A DNA stretch of 64,000 bases from Pseudomonas sp. 10-1B (GTDB lineage Bacteria; Pseudomonadota; Gammaproteobacteria; Pseudomonadales; Pseudomonadaceae). The stretch covers positions 1 through 64,000 of the forward strand of contig NZ_JYKS01000025.1 in assembly GCF_000935045.1 (NCBI RefSeq), read 5' to 3'. The notes under the pieces are model-generated. The model saw only the letters and a program-made list of their open reading frames with translations, did no database searches and had not been told where the DNA came from. Below are positions 9,267-19,900 of this stretch, piece by piece (the stretch's first letter is position 1; each line of letters begins with the position of its first letter). Position numbers and translations under genes: made by a program.

Positions 9267-9447
9267 GCCCGTACGTCGAGCTACTTCGATCAATCGGCGT
9301 GGTTCGCTGCGCCGATCCCATTATTGTCCATTGTTCCCGTAACCATTGTGAAGTAATCCTACAGCCTCGAACCTTCAGCCTGAATATCCTGCCGGCCGAA
9401 CATCCCACATGCATGTTCGAATGCCTCCCACCACCAGGATATAAACA
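9267..9447. other. Upstream region of the fimbrial pilin gene
   Basis: 181 bp, AT-richer than the flanks, holding the start of the accessory block. A small palindrome ACATGCATGT lies at about 9408. No invertible promoter repeats were seen. The pilin gene start is preceded by CCAGGA. Confidence 0.4.
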
Positions 9448-9987
9448 ATGAAACGCACCCTCATCGCCCTCGCCATGGGCCTGTCGAGCACTGCAGCATT
9501 TGCCAACACCGGCAAAATCTACTTCCAGGGCACCATCACGCCAGGCGGTACCTGCCCTATCGAACTGGTAGAGCCGGGCACTGGCGGCGCTATCCTGCCA
9601 CGCGTGGTGGTCGGTAGCTATCACCCAAGTTACTTTGACACCATAGGCAAGCAAACACGCCATATTCCGTTCGCCCTGCGCGTTACGCCCGGTAATGGCT
9701 GCACCATCAATCCGGGTGAAGAAGGCTATGTCACGTTCACGGCGCTCTACGGCCCAGAAGGCACCAACCTTTACTCACTGCGCCCCGCTGGCGCTCGCGG
9801 GCTGGCACTGGCCATTCAGGACAAGAGCCTGACCAACCTGGCTCCAGAGCAGGAATCGGCCGCCTACGCGCTCGACGATACGAAGCCCACCGACATGCTG
9901 TTCTACGCCATGTACCAGTCCACCGCAGCTACCGTCACTGAAGGCGACGCGGCATCGGAAGTAACCTTCCTTGTAGACATCAAGTAA
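9448..9987 (+). CDS. Type 1-like fimbrial major subunit (pilin)
   Basis: Exported pilin of a chaperone-usher fimbria, 179 residues. A signal peptide (MKRTLIALAMGLSSTAAFA, cleavage about residue 19) is followed by an Ig-like pilin fold with N-terminal donor strand GKIYFQGTI and the first Cys in GGTCPIEL; the second Cys is in GNGCTI. The C-terminus ends in a beta strand (EVTFLVDIK) without the usual penultimate Tyr. It is followed 77 bp later by the chaperone gene. The usher and adhesin expected next are found only 23 kb downstream on the same strand. Confidence 0.9.
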   Translation: MKRTLIALAMGLSSTAAFANTGKIYFQGTITPGGTCPIELVEPGTGGAILPRVVVGSYHPSYFDTIGKQTRHIPFALRVTPGNGCTINPGEEGYVTFTALYGPEGTNLYSLRPAGARGLALAIQDKSLTNLAPEQESAAYALDDTKPTDMLFYAMYQSTAATVTEGDAASEVTFLVDIK

Positions 9988-10064
9988 TTCGTTACGCTCC
10001 AGGCGCTTCTCCGGAAGCACCTGGATGCCATAGCCCTTCTACCAGACGCAGTAAAGAGACGCCC

Positions 10065-10805
10065 ATGCACCGCCCAACCTCAATCGCCACAAGGCTCGCC
10101 ACGGCACTGGCCACCTGCCTGGCGTTGTTAGCCTCTGGCGCGGCCCACGCCGCCCTGACCATCAGCTCTACCCGGGTAATCCAGCCCAGCGACCGGCAAA
10201 GCACCAGCATCGTGGTCGCCAACCCCAGCCAACGCCCTTACGCGGCCCAGGCCTGGATCAATACAGAGGCAGACGACAACACCACCGCAGTCCCCCTGAT
10301 CGCCTCACCTGCACTGTTCCGCATCGACCCGGCCGGCGAACAGACGGTGCAGTTCAACCGCCTGCCCAACGACCTGCCCCAGGACCGTGAATCGTTGTTC
10401 TACTTCAACCTGCAGGAAATTCCGCAGGCGGACGACGAACCGAGCAACAGCCTGACCATCGCCCTGCGTACCCGCATCAAGGTGTTCTACCGCCCAACCC
10501 AGCTCAAGGGCCGCTCACAGGAGCACCTGCAGAACCTGGCCTGGTCGGTGCAAACGCTCGACGGCAAGCCTCACCTGGTGGTGGACAACCCGTCCCCGTA
10601 CTACTTCACCTTCAACCAGCTGACCCTGCACAGCGCCAAGGGCAGCGAGAAAATCGATGCCAGGAAGATGGCCATACCCATGGGCAGGCAAAGCTACCCC
10701 CTCAAAGCTTCAACCGTGCAGGACGGCCTGAAGGTCGCGTTCACAACCATCAATGACTATGGCGGCCTGACGCCGGAGCTGTCCCGCCCGGTGCAGCGCC
10801 CGTGA
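10065..10805 (+). CDS. Periplasmic fimbrial chaperone (PapD/FimC family)
   Basis: Periplasmic chaperone that donates a strand to pilin subunits and delivers them to the usher; 246 residues with a signal peptide ending SGAAHA. The N-terminal Ig domain has TRVIQPS, the invariant-type region FYFNLQEIP and LRTRIKVFYRP, the PapD signature. The second Ig domain ends with the chaperone C-tail. The stop TGA overlaps an ATG (TGATG, 10803-10807), the same arrangement that joins usher and adhesin at 36.5 kb, but that ATG opens only five codons before a stop. The 507-residue gene on the other strand ends 6 bp away. Confidence 0.93.
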   Translation: MHRPTSIATRLATALATCLALLASGAAHAALTISSTRVIQPSDRQSTSIVVANPSQRPYAAQAWINTEADDNTTAVPLIASPALFRIDPAGEQTVQFNRLPNDLPQDRESLFYFNLQEIPQADDEPSNSLTIALRTRIKVFYRPTQLKGRSQEHLQNLAWSVQTLDGKPHLVVDNPSPYYFTFNQLTLHSAKGSEKIDARKMAIPMGRQSYPLKASTVQDGLKVAFTTINDYGGLTPELSRPVQRP

Positions 10806-10811
10806 TGGCAC

Positions 10812-12335
10812 TCAAGCCCTGAGGGTGGGGCTATAACGGGGGAAATCGACCCATGTGCTGCCACCGTCGAAGCTGGCCTGCACCAGGAAGGTGAACGGCT
10901 CGTTACGCTTGAGGGTCGCAAGGTATGCCTTCGGCACGGTGACCTCTTTGTTTGCCCCAATCCCCTGCCTCACTTGCGCCTCGGTCAGCGGATGCGCGGT
11001 CAGAACAGGCTGAGGGGGAGCATCCGACCCACTCTGCAACACCCCAGTCACGGTTACATTCACCTGCTGCCCTACGGCAATTCCCCGCCATGTACCCAGA
11101 CTGACAGGCACACGCTCGGGCGCCGAGCCGAGGCTGAACCCGTTCGAGTTGGCCCCCTCAAGTGCTAGCACAGGCAACCCGCCTTGATCGAACTCGGTCA
11201 CTTTCAGATTGCTACTGGCGGAAGGAAAAACATCGACACCGTCGCGGATTTCGTAACGCACAACCAAAGTGCGCTTGCCATATGCCAGCACCTGCTTCTC
11301 GGGAATCGCATAGGAACGTTCGGTCCCAGGATGCACCTCGGAGGTTGAGTAATAGCCATAATCCTCAGGCTCCCCCCAGAGCACTGTAACCGTTTCATCT
11401 GGAAACCACTGCGCCGACTGCGGCACAGCGACCAACAGCGGCTCAATGTAGTCATCCAGCTTCAACGCAAGCTCCCCGCTCGCCCCGGTAGCCTGGGCGA
11501 TTTCCACCCACTCGAAATCGCGCGGTGCTGGTTGCGCCCTGACCTCCAGTTCCAACGATCTCGCCAGGTTGCTCAGGTTGCCCGCCCGGTCCTCGATTTC
11601 GTAATACGCATAACGCACCCCGTCCCCGGCCTGGCGAATCATCTCACCCTGGAAGTCGATGTGAATCGGCAGCGAATAGTCGTCGCTGGTCAAGATTCGG
11701 CTATCGACCCGTTCAGCGTCATCCGGCTTCTCTCCCCAGTACCACGTGATGATATCGCCTGAGCCTGGGCTGTCGTAGGCCGGCACCAGGGTGCGCAGCC
11801 GATCACCGTGCCGGTCCAGGTACCGGGCGGTAAGGCCATCGCGCTCGAGCTCATCAGCGGCCTCGACAAGCTCGAGCCGGCCACGCTGCCCACCCAGCAC
11901 GGGCGCGGTCTTGTCGATAAGCAATGAAAGGTCATCAGAAAAGGAGGTTTCGCCGTTACCCAGCGTCACCTCATACGTCAAGGTGTGGCGCCCTTCACCC
12001 AACAGCGCCACGGGCACCTCAAGCTCAAGGTCTGCAGGTAGCACTGGCGTGGTCCAGGTCCTGTCTTCGAACAGCTGCCCATCCCACTTCACCACCAGTT
12101 GTTCGGGGTCGTCCTCACTGGGGTTGGAGACCAGCCACATGGGTATGGCAATGGGCAAAGGCCTGCGCGTGGCCCTCACAGGCAGCAAATTACGTTCACC
12201 CCCGTCAATATCAGGTAGCAGATCAGCCACGTCCACAGGCTTGAGTGCCTGCGGCTCTCCAGGTGCTGCAATCCCATTGAATGGCCTTCTGAAGAAGCCA
12301 AGGACACTGCGCAGAAATTTGCCAGGCACCTGCAT
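10812..12335 (-). CDS. Ig-like repeat protein of the Rhs locus (507 residues)
   Basis: Unknown function. The sequence is built of Ig-like beta repeats; two motifs recur in its paralogues: WYWGEKP-type strands after a GD/SGD turn, and DRAGNLSNLARSLELEV, matching DKAGNISQISD in the 669-residue protein. No signal peptide; a basic N-terminus (KFLRSVLGFFRRPF) is the only amphipathic segment. GGAGAG lies 6 nt before the ATG. It is the last gene of the minus-strand series, 52 bp after the autotransporter, so it may be co-transcribed. A role as a surface or effector-associated accessory is inference. Confidence 0.7.
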   Translation of the reverse strand: MQVPGKFLRSVLGFFRRPFNGIAAPGEPQALKPVDVADLLPDIDGGERNLLPVRATRRPLPIAIPMWLVSNPSEDDPEQLVVKWDGQLFEDRTWTTPVLPADLELEVPVALLGEGRHTLTYEVTLGNGETSFSDDLSLLIDKTAPVLGGQRGRLELVEAADELERDGLTARYLDRHGDRLRTLVPAYDSPGSGDIITWYWGEKPDDAERVDSRILTSDDYSLPIHIDFQGEMIRQAGDGVRYAYYEIEDRAGNLSNLARSLELEVRAQPAPRDFEWVEIAQATGASGELALKLDDYIEPLLVAVPQSAQWFPDETVTVLWGEPEDYGYYSTSEVHPGTERSYAIPEKQVLAYGKRTLVVRYEIRDGVDVFPSASSNLKVTEFDQGGLPVLALEGANSNGFSLGSAPERVPVSLGTWRGIAVGQQVNVTVTGVLQSGSDAPPQPVLTAHPLTEAQVRQGIGANKEVTVPKAYLATLKRNEPFTFLVQASFDGGSTWVDFPRYSPTLRA

Positions 12336-12387
12336 CTTTATCTCTCCAAAAAAAAGAAAGACATGACGTCTTCCTTCAGGGGGTTGC

Positions 12388-14577
12388 TCACCAGTTGTAC
12401 CGCAGCCCCAGGTTCACCCCCCATGGTTGGTCGATATGCTCGCCGGCGCTGTAGTCGAAATCAGCGTGCACCTGCAGCCGCTCGGCCATTGAAACCGCCA
12501 CCCCAACCCCCAGTTCGGCACGCGAACCGGACAAGTCGTTATCGAACCGATGGCCATTGACCTTGACCTGGTTGTTGTTGATGAACTCATGGGCATAGGC
12601 CGCGCGTACATAAGGCTGAACCACCCGGGCATCACCCAGTTCGATGTTCCGCCCCAGCGTGCTGCCGAGCTTGCCCAACACGGAACGGGCAGTGTCGCCC
12701 TTGGCTTGCAAACCGTTATCGAGCGTGTAGTCCTTACCTTGGAACTGCGCCACCGACCATTGGGTATAAGGCTCGATGAAATAGCCGCCATCCAGGGCGA
12801 TATGCCGCCCGAACTCGGCCGACGCCCCCATACCAACGTTGTTGTAGTCGCCCTTGGCCTGATCACCATCACTCAGGGCCACCTTGGCATCGTTTTCAAA
12901 GCGGTTCAGCTTGACCACACCGTCGAAGTAGTAACCGCTCTGCTTGTCCAGCCAGGTGGTGTAAAGGCCCAGGTAGTAACTGTCGACATCACCGGAAGTG
13001 CCCTGCGACAGGTCCAGGTCGGAACGGCTGTAACCCGCCAGCGCACCCACCAGCCATTGGCCATCGCCGATAGGCAGCGGGGCGTCGGCACCGAACGACA
13101 CGCCTTGTTGCACCTGCTTGTAGGCCACCCCGGAACTGGCCGCCACATCGAACTTGTTGCCATAGGCCCGCACCCAGACACCTGGTTGACCATCCTGCAA
13201 ACGCAATTCGCCCATTCGGCTGCGCAACGAGGCAAGCTCGCCATACCAGACAGTAGGCGCAGCATTGAACAAAGCCAGCGCCGACTGCGTACCCGGGCTG
13301 ATTACCTTGCGCGAACCATCGAGGTACCAATCTTCACCACGCTGAACCAGGTCATAGGAAAACGCCCCGAGGTCAACCCGGCCATTGAGCAGCGAAAACG
13401 TGGCATCACCGCTGGCGGCATGCACCACATGGAGCTGGTTCTCTGCCTGCGGGTCCTCGCCGGAGCTGCCGATCAGCAAGCTGTGATTGCCAGTGGCCTG
13501 GCCGGTAACATCCAGGAAGTCCGTCTGCCCGGTGGAGAAGTCTGCATGCATCACGAAGGTGCCGCTGCCCGACAGGTTTTCCACGGTAAGTCGGTGGTAC
13601 GCATCCGGCTGGCCGAACTGGACGTTGCCATCATTGAGTGCCAGATCACCGACGTTCGCATCCTGGGTCATTATCCAGGTTGACTGGTCATTGATGCTCA
13701 GGCTCGAAACACCGTCCAGATGGCCAGTAAGGCTCGACCGGTTGTTCAGCGCCAATGTGGCACTGGAGCCTTCCTCCACATTGATATTGCCAACCAGGTG
13801 CGCATTATCGACCGCCATGTCCGCTGACGATGCGTTACGCACCTCGAGTAACGTGCCATCGCTACCCAGCAGGCGCGACCCGTTACCTACCTTGATGCTT
13901 GCCGAGGCTGACGCTGCCGCACTGCCGGCCACGACAATTGCGGCCCCCTCCTGCCCTTCGACCACGGCATTTTGCAGGTCGATGTCCGCCTGCCCTGTCA
14001 CTGCCGCATCGCCATTGACCAGGATACCTTCCTGGGCACCGATGATCTGGCTGTTCGCCACATCCAGCCGGCCATTGAACATGCGCACACCGGAGCTTCC
14101 CGCGCCAGCTCCCCGCAACAGGCTGTCGCTGATGCTCAGCCGCGAGTTGCTGGCGAGCGCTGCCCCGCCCGCCTGACCTGTTACGGTGCTACCCCGCAGC
14201 TCGACCGTGGACCCCACCTCCCCGGTACGTGCCGCGACAATCCCTCGCCCCTGGCTGACAATGGTACTGCCCGTGACGCTGGCCACAGCATCGCTGCCCA
14301 CCAGCAACGCATCACCCGCGGCAGTGATAGTGCTGGCGCCGAAGTCCAGGGCCGAGCCGGCTCGCAGCTGGATTTGCTGGGTGGCGGCGCCATTGGCTGT
14401 CAGCGTGGCCCCCGCCAGTACCTGGTAACTGTCCAGCGCTACCGTGGCATCGATAGTTTGATCATCCCGGATAGTCGTCAATGCCAATGTGCCTTCGCTC
14501 ACCACCCAAAGAGGCGTCAAAGCCAGTGCAAGGGCATGTTTGCCAACTCTGCTGAGGGATGTAGTGTGTTTTTTCAT
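12388..14577 (-). CDS. Classical (type Va) autotransporter with pertactin-like passenger
   Basis: Outer-membrane autotransporter, 729 residues. The start MKKHTTSLSRVGK at 14577 has GAGGA 6 nt upstream and gives a long basic signal region; the frame open upstream to 14736 is not signal-like. Residues about 40-420 are a repetitive right-handed beta-helix passenger (strings of Val/Ala/Ser/Gly such as DSLLRGAGAGSSGVRMF). From about residue 450 (WYGELASLRSRMGEL, GVWVRAYG) the C-terminal part forms the 12-strand barrel and ends NLGLRYNW with the terminal aromatic residue required for Bam recognition. No catalytic protease triad was seen; adhesion or autoaggregation is likelier. Lying between two Ig-like genes on the same strand is unusual for an autotransporter. 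Confidence 0.9.
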   Translation of the reverse strand: MKKHTTSLSRVGKHALALALTPLWVVSEGTLALTTIRDDQTIDATVALDSYQVLAGATLTANGAATQQIQLRAGSALDFGASTITAAGDALLVGSDAVASVTGSTIVSQGRGIVAARTGEVGSTVELRGSTVTGQAGGAALASNSRLSISDSLLRGAGAGSSGVRMFNGRLDVANSQIIGAQEGILVNGDAAVTGQADIDLQNAVVEGQEGAAIVVAGSAAASASASIKVGNGSRLLGSDGTLLEVRNASSADMAVDNAHLVGNINVEEGSSATLALNNRSSLTGHLDGVSSLSINDQSTWIMTQDANVGDLALNDGNVQFGQPDAYHRLTVENLSGSGTFVMHADFSTGQTDFLDVTGQATGNHSLLIGSSGEDPQAENQLHVVHAASGDATFSLLNGRVDLGAFSYDLVQRGEDWYLDGSRKVISPGTQSALALFNAAPTVWYGELASLRSRMGELRLQDGQPGVWVRAYGNKFDVAASSGVAYKQVQQGVSFGADAPLPIGDGQWLVGALAGYSRSDLDLSQGTSGDVDSYYLGLYTTWLDKQSGYYFDGVVKLNRFENDAKVALSDGDQAKGDYNNVGMGASAEFGRHIALDGGYFIEPYTQWSVAQFQGKDYTLDNGLQAKGDTARSVLGKLGSTLGRNIELGDARVVQPYVRAAYAHEFINNNQVKVNGHRFDNDLSGSRAELGVGVAVSMAERLQVHADFDYSAGEHIDQPWGVNLGLRYNW

Positions 14578-14739
14578 GTGTAATCCTCGCCCAAGCCGAA
14601 ATTCGGGTTGCTCTGTTGCAGGTTCACTGCAGATATTTCCGACGAGGCTACAGGGCATTTTCCTGTCGCTCTGTAGGAAAAGCCCTACATTACGGCCGGA
14701 AAATTCATCGCTTGTTTTTTCTCGAACCTCGACCATCTT
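14578..14739 (-). promoter_or_regulatory. Upstream region of the autotransporter gene
   Basis: 162 bp, AT-rich, with a short dyad TGTAGG/CCTACA at 14672-14689. A promoter for the autotransporter is plausible here, but I cannot fix its boxes. Confidence 0.35.
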
Positions 14740-16749
14740 TCATGAAAAATCACATGCACCGCTAGGCTGATACATCGCCAGGACAACATCCCCCCGCTTG
14801 GATATGATATTTTCGCTGCCGGCGGTAAAGCGGTAAATTACCCGCGCACGCGCTTTATAAAACAACGGGTCAGTAGGGTCGTAAGTCGGTGCAACGTGCG
14901 TTTCGTATGGCACACGCCAAGTGAACCCCTCTAGCGGAAAGTCCACCCCAATGTTCACCTTGAATGTCTCTCTTACACCGGGTACCTCATCCTCACCCTG
15001 GCTATCTCGCCCCCCCTTGACCGCCCACCAGGTAATTTCAACCGCGGTGATTGGCCCATATTTTTCATATTCACTCAAGTCAGGAACCACCAACTGCACT
15101 GCACCATTATCAGCATGTGGCAGGCTGTTTCTGATTGACGTACAGTTCAGATCGCCATTGGCATTTTTCTCCAGAAAATCCACCGGGTCTGATGTAATTA
15201 CAACGGCGCTTACCGCCACCGAAGTCCCTCCTGACTTGATCGGGTTATGCACACCTGGCCGGTTAACCCAATAATGGATGATTACCGTCTTGTTGCCCTC
15301 CGCTTCTATAACGGACCAAGGCAGAGGAAACTCAGCGTCACCATCAGTTATATCTTGTGCAGTGACTTCATGCGTAGCAGCTTGCACCTGACTTCCCCAG
15401 TCAAGGGTCAAGATGTCGTTTTCCTCGATGAAGTCGCTCAACACCAGCGCGATGTCAGCGTCCAGCCCGGTATCGCCGCTGTCGAGTTCGTCTTCATTAC
15501 TGGTATTGCCGCGCCCATTGACATGGGCAGGCTCCAGGCCGGGATGAATCTGGTCCGGCCAATCCGGGCCTGGCCAGTTGGGGTCAATGGAGTCAAAGTT
15601 CACTTTTACCGTTGTCTCTGCCCCGCCCAGTTTGTGCGTACCACGATAGGCGTCATAACGCACCGTAATTTCTTCCGGTGGTGCTGTACCGTCATACTCC
15701 TGCAGCAGTGTTGCGCTGTCGACCTTGACCCGCACGTATTCAACCGGTGCACTGCCGACGGGCTCTGCCAGCAGCTCGGCCGTTTTCCAAGATACCAGCA
15801 CCGTATCAGTGGCCTTCCAGTCCGCGAACAGCGGCACCCAGACTTCGACACCTTCCAAGGCGTCACCCTGGTCAATCAGGTAGTTGTCCGCGGCTGTCGC
15901 CAAAGGCACCACGGGGGCCTCGAAGACGACAGGCAACCTGCCCAGCGCTACATCGATAGCCACATAATCGGATATCTGACTGATGTTACCAGCCTTGTCC
16001 ACCAATACATAAACGGCAAACAGCCCTCCATCACCGACTTGGCGAACAACATCTTCCGGCACACTCAGTTGTTGCACTTGCCCGGTTGTTGACGCAGTAG
16101 CGACTTCTTGAATGTCGCCGAGCTCTTTAGGCACTTCTTTCAGCCAGTACCAGAGTACGTAATCACCTGCCTGCCAATCCGGGTAGGCTGGCAACTCGAG
16201 GATGACATTACCGCCATTCGCAGCGAGGCTGGCGTCTGTCACCACCGGCACGGGAAGAAATTTTGTCGGCAACGCCCGGGCATACGGCGGAACACGGTCA
16301 AAGCGCAGCGTCAGTGAGCCCGACCATTCTTCTTCCAGACTGTCGGAGAGCACATAACTCCTGAAATAATGCACCCCTTCGGTACTCAGCGCGTCCAGCG
16401 AAACATCCAGCGTTACCGGGTAAGGCATCTGCGGAGCGTCATCAAAGTATCTGATGGTCTCCTCGTAAATAGTTTCGAATGCCACGTTGTCACGCGAATG
16501 CTCAATCCTGAGAATGTCTTCATCCGAGAATATCCATGCTGGCACCTTAACAACAAGATTTAGCCCACCAGGCAGCAGGTACAGTGTTTTTACTGTTCCA
16601 TCAGCCTTATCAGCGTACACTGCGTCATCAACGATCAGGTCTCCCAACTGGCTCGGCTCATTAGACGCACTCAGCAATTTCGCGCGATCAAGCCTGAAGG
16701 CAGCTCGTGCAGCCAGCGAGCCCTTACTTAAAACATCCGAATGAGCCAC
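14740..16749 (-). CDS. Ig-like repeat protein of the Rhs locus (669 residues)
   Basis: Unknown function. GTG at 16749 (reading MAHSDVLSKGS) is chosen because GGAGG lies 5 nt upstream; a TTG four codons earlier is less likely since it would place the ribosome site inside the gene. It contains about four to five repeats of roughly 110 residues, each with a YPDWQAGDYVLWYW-like strand pair and an element such as VRQVGDGGLFAVYVLVDKAGN, shared with the 507- and 603-residue proteins. No signal peptide or membrane segment. It starts after the terminator that follows the tip-less Rhs gene, so it probably has its own promoter in 16750-16877. Codon use is lower in G+C than core genes. Confidence 0.7.
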   Translation of the reverse strand: MAHSDVLSKGSLAARAAFRLDRAKLLSASNEPSQLGDLIVDDAVYADKADGTVKTLYLLPGGLNLVVKVPAWIFSDEDILRIEHSRDNVAFETIYEETIRYFDDAPQMPYPVTLDVSLDALSTEGVHYFRSYVLSDSLEEEWSGSLTLRFDRVPPYARALPTKFLPVPVVTDASLAANGGNVILELPAYPDWQAGDYVLWYWLKEVPKELGDIQEVATASTTGQVQQLSVPEDVVRQVGDGGLFAVYVLVDKAGNISQISDYVAIDVALGRLPVVFEAPVVPLATAADNYLIDQGDALEGVEVWVPLFADWKATDTVLVSWKTAELLAEPVGSAPVEYVRVKVDSATLLQEYDGTAPPEEITVRYDAYRGTHKLGGAETTVKVNFDSIDPNWPGPDWPDQIHPGLEPAHVNGRGNTSNEDELDSGDTGLDADIALVLSDFIEENDILTLDWGSQVQAATHEVTAQDITDGDAEFPLPWSVIEAEGNKTVIIHYWVNRPGVHNPIKSGGTSVAVSAVVITSDPVDFLEKNANGDLNCTSIRNSLPHADNGAVQLVVPDLSEYEKYGPITAVEITWWAVKGGRDSQGEDEVPGVRETFKVNIGVDFPLEGFTWRVPYETHVAPTYDPTDPLFYKARARVIYRFTAGSENIISKRGDVVLAMYQPSGACDFS

Positions 16750-16877
16750 AGCCACCTCCAAGCTTCAGTGAGAGAGTAGCGCTGCAATCGCGCTCCTGTT
16801 GATTCAACACCGCCGGCGTCGTAGCCGACAACTGGCATTTTTATCAGGTCAACCGTAATACCGCTAAATACTCCACT

Positions 16878-16907
16878 CAAAAAAAGAGCCTGCACAGCGG
16901 CAGGCTC
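16878..16907 (-). terminator. Intrinsic terminator of the tip-less Rhs gene
   Basis: GAGCCTGC (16886-16893) pairs with GCAGGCTC (16900-16907) around a 6-nt loop. On the minus strand the hairpin is followed directly by seven or more T. It lies 50 bp past the stop of the 1276-residue Rhs gene. Confidence 0.85.
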
Positions 16908-16955
16908 CGATACATCGTAAACTTTGAAAATCAATCGGATAGCTGATCTACACCG

Positions 16956-19900
16956 TCAAGCATCCTGCGACGCCAAACGGTCCAGCGGATCGTACCCGTA
17001 GTTTACAGTGATGCCTTGCTCAGGCACATGCACACGCGCCAGACGCCCCATGGGGTCATAGGTCAATTCCCGCCTTTGCTCATCTAGGATCAGGTTGCCA
17101 TCAGGGTCATAAATCAATTCGACCAGCTCCTGCCTAAGAGGAACTTCTTGCGCTTCACCATGCCTTTGTACGACCTCTAACCAATCCAACACAATGCCCG
17201 TCAATTGCACCGGATCCTTCTCATTGGTAAATTGATACGTGGCATTCAGCCTGCCGCCCGCAAAATCAGTCCTGACCCGAGTGATGTTGTCCAAGCCATC
17301 GAAGCCGAACAGCTGGCTGTCTATTCTGTTACCGTAAGGGTCAACAGGCACATAGTCGCTCACACCCTCGCAGGTATACTTCGACAGCCGTGCACGGTCA
17401 TCGTACTCAAAAGTTTCATGGCGCAGCCTCTCGCCATCTTGTTCACCCGCTAACAACGTTTTACTGTCGATACCATCCACTTCGTTATACGTTTGCATCA
17501 ATGTCTGTACCGCATCGCCAAAATCGAAACGTCGACAAAATTCGCGTTCGAACTCATCATACAACAGCTCAGTTTCCAGACTGCGGCGGCTCCCGTCTTC
17601 ATCCACGGTCTCGGTGAGTATGCAGGCGGTCCTGCCCAGCTCGTCATAACGGAAGGTACTGGTAACATTTCCCAGGCTGGTCTGGCACAACTGTCCAAGC
17701 GGGTTGTATTCATACGACTGAGTTTGGCCCAGTACATCCGTATAACCGAGCAAGCGCCCTTTCAAGCTGTGTACATAGACCATTTCATGCGCTTGTGCAT
17801 CGTCGCTGCGCTGGCGCTTTTCAACCTTCAGTTCACCGGTACTGAAGTACTCACGCTCAAGCGTCTCGTCGTTCTCGGTACAGTGCAACAGGCGGGCATT
17901 GTGTTGGTCATATGTATAGTCCGCATTTTTGCCCAGCGTCCTGCGGCTTAATGGCTCCTCGCCCAACTGCGGAACGTATTCATAGTCTATGCGGTTGTTT
18001 GCCGGTGTGATCACGGCTTCCGGCTGGCGCTGACCAATGCCGTACAGCATGGTGCGCTTGCGCCCCCCAGTGACCGATTCGATCATGCGGTCCAGGCCAT
18101 CGAAGGTTTGTGTCCCCAGCACGTAATCGATGCCATCGGTCTTGTCGAGCACCTTGATCAAGGTCGGCAAATCACCCGTGCTGTGCAACGCATAGTCACG
18201 GTGCACCACCGAACCATCAGGCAGCACCTGGTCTACTTGCCTATCAAACTCATCGTAGGTGGTAGTCGTTTCATAACCCCGTGCATCCACTTCCCGCACC
18301 GTGCGCCCCAGGCCATCGTAGAAGTAGCAGTGCAAACTCGCCCGGGCACCATCGCTGTCGAGGCGCTCGACATCGACAGGCATGTCGAACAGGTTCAGCC
18401 GGGTGACGGTGACGCCGGTGGATTTCCTGCGATCGAAAGACTCTCGCCACTCCTTGCGTACCGGCCCCAGGCGATCCGGCAGCCCCACCGGGTCGGTCTG
18501 CGTGCAGATACGCACCATGTCCGGGCCCATTTCGACGCGGCGCTGGCGCCAGTCGTCATACTCAAAAGTGGTACGCAAGGGTAAGTTCTTCAGCTCAAGC
18601 CAGTCGTGCTCGACCTCCTCCACCAGGTTGCCCAGTTCGTCATAGCGTGCGGTGTAACTGAGCCGTTCATCTTCCCTGGCTTTGCGGGTAGGGCCAAAGT
18701 CCGGATCTTGGCGCGTCATCCGTACAACGCGCTTCAGACCGTCTACATAGCTCCAGCTTTTCACCCCCTTCACATCAACTTGCATCTGCCAAGCCTGCTG
18801 GCCGTCGGACGACAAGTAGTAGCTATAATCGCGTGATGCCGTGTATTTGCCACCGGGGTCGACTGTTTCACGCGTTACGCGACGCAGTTCGTCATACACG
18901 TAGGCAATCTGCACCTGATTGTCGTCATAGTTGAGCAGTGGCTCGCCAATCAATATCGAATGCTGCAAGGTATTGAGCTTCTGGGCATGGCGCTCCGCTT
19001 TCCCCTTGGCATTCATCAACTCGCGTTCTGGCAAAGGCTGGCCGTGATCGAAACCGGTCAGGGTTTCCTGAGTCTGGACGGCAGCATGGCCTTCTACCGA
19101 CACCTCGCTGTATACATATTCAGTGAGGGTTGCCTTGCCATTGAGCGTCAGCGTTTGCTCACGGGCACGGCCATGCTCGAGAGGATTGAGGGGCTTGTCG
19201 TGGTAGGGGGTATCCAACGTCGACAACAGCGCCTCATCACGCACACGCAACTGCCGCTCATGGTCACGCAATGACGCGCCCCGTGCGTACCCTTCTTTAT
19301 CCAACGATGCAACCAACTGATAACGGTACTCGCTGCGCAAGGCTTCGGCGCCCGCTTCGCCAGGCCCCGGAATAACCTCCTCGGCCTTGAGCATGCGCTC
19401 GAATTTTTCTGGGTCATCCGCAGCCGGGTAGTACGACATTACCGTGCGCTTTCCGTTGGCTTCGGTTTTCTCCACCAGGTTGCCATGCTCGTCGTAACGG
19501 GTAATTTCCGACTGCTCCCGGGCAGGGCCGTCCAGGCCCGTGCGCCAAGAGGTGGTGGTAGTCTCGACCAGCTGGAAGTTGTTGGGTTGGTCCCTGAACT
19601 GCCTGTTGGCAACCTCCGGGTACATCAGGGTCTGGGTTTCGATGCAGTCCTTCTGCGTAGTGACCTGGTCGACCATCAAATGGAAGCGGTTGAATGACGT
19701 CTTCACCGTGTAGGCCGGCGTGCCGCCTTTGTAATGCGTGGCGGTGCAGTCATAGCGATAGTCCGCACCGGTGGCTTTGTAGAGGTTGTCTTCACCGTTA
19801 TCTTCCCAGGAGATACCGGTATTGTTGCCCAGGAAGTTGTTCGAACTGAACGAGTAGTCGGTACGTACTTGCGGCTGGCCGGCCCCCGGGTTCACCAAGT

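Noticed and set aside
16728..16934. Minus-strand 68-codon frame after the tip-less Rhs gene as missing Rhs tip
   Set aside because: It crosses the terminator hairpin and overlaps the start of the next gene; no Rhs core motif is found in any frame of the gap.
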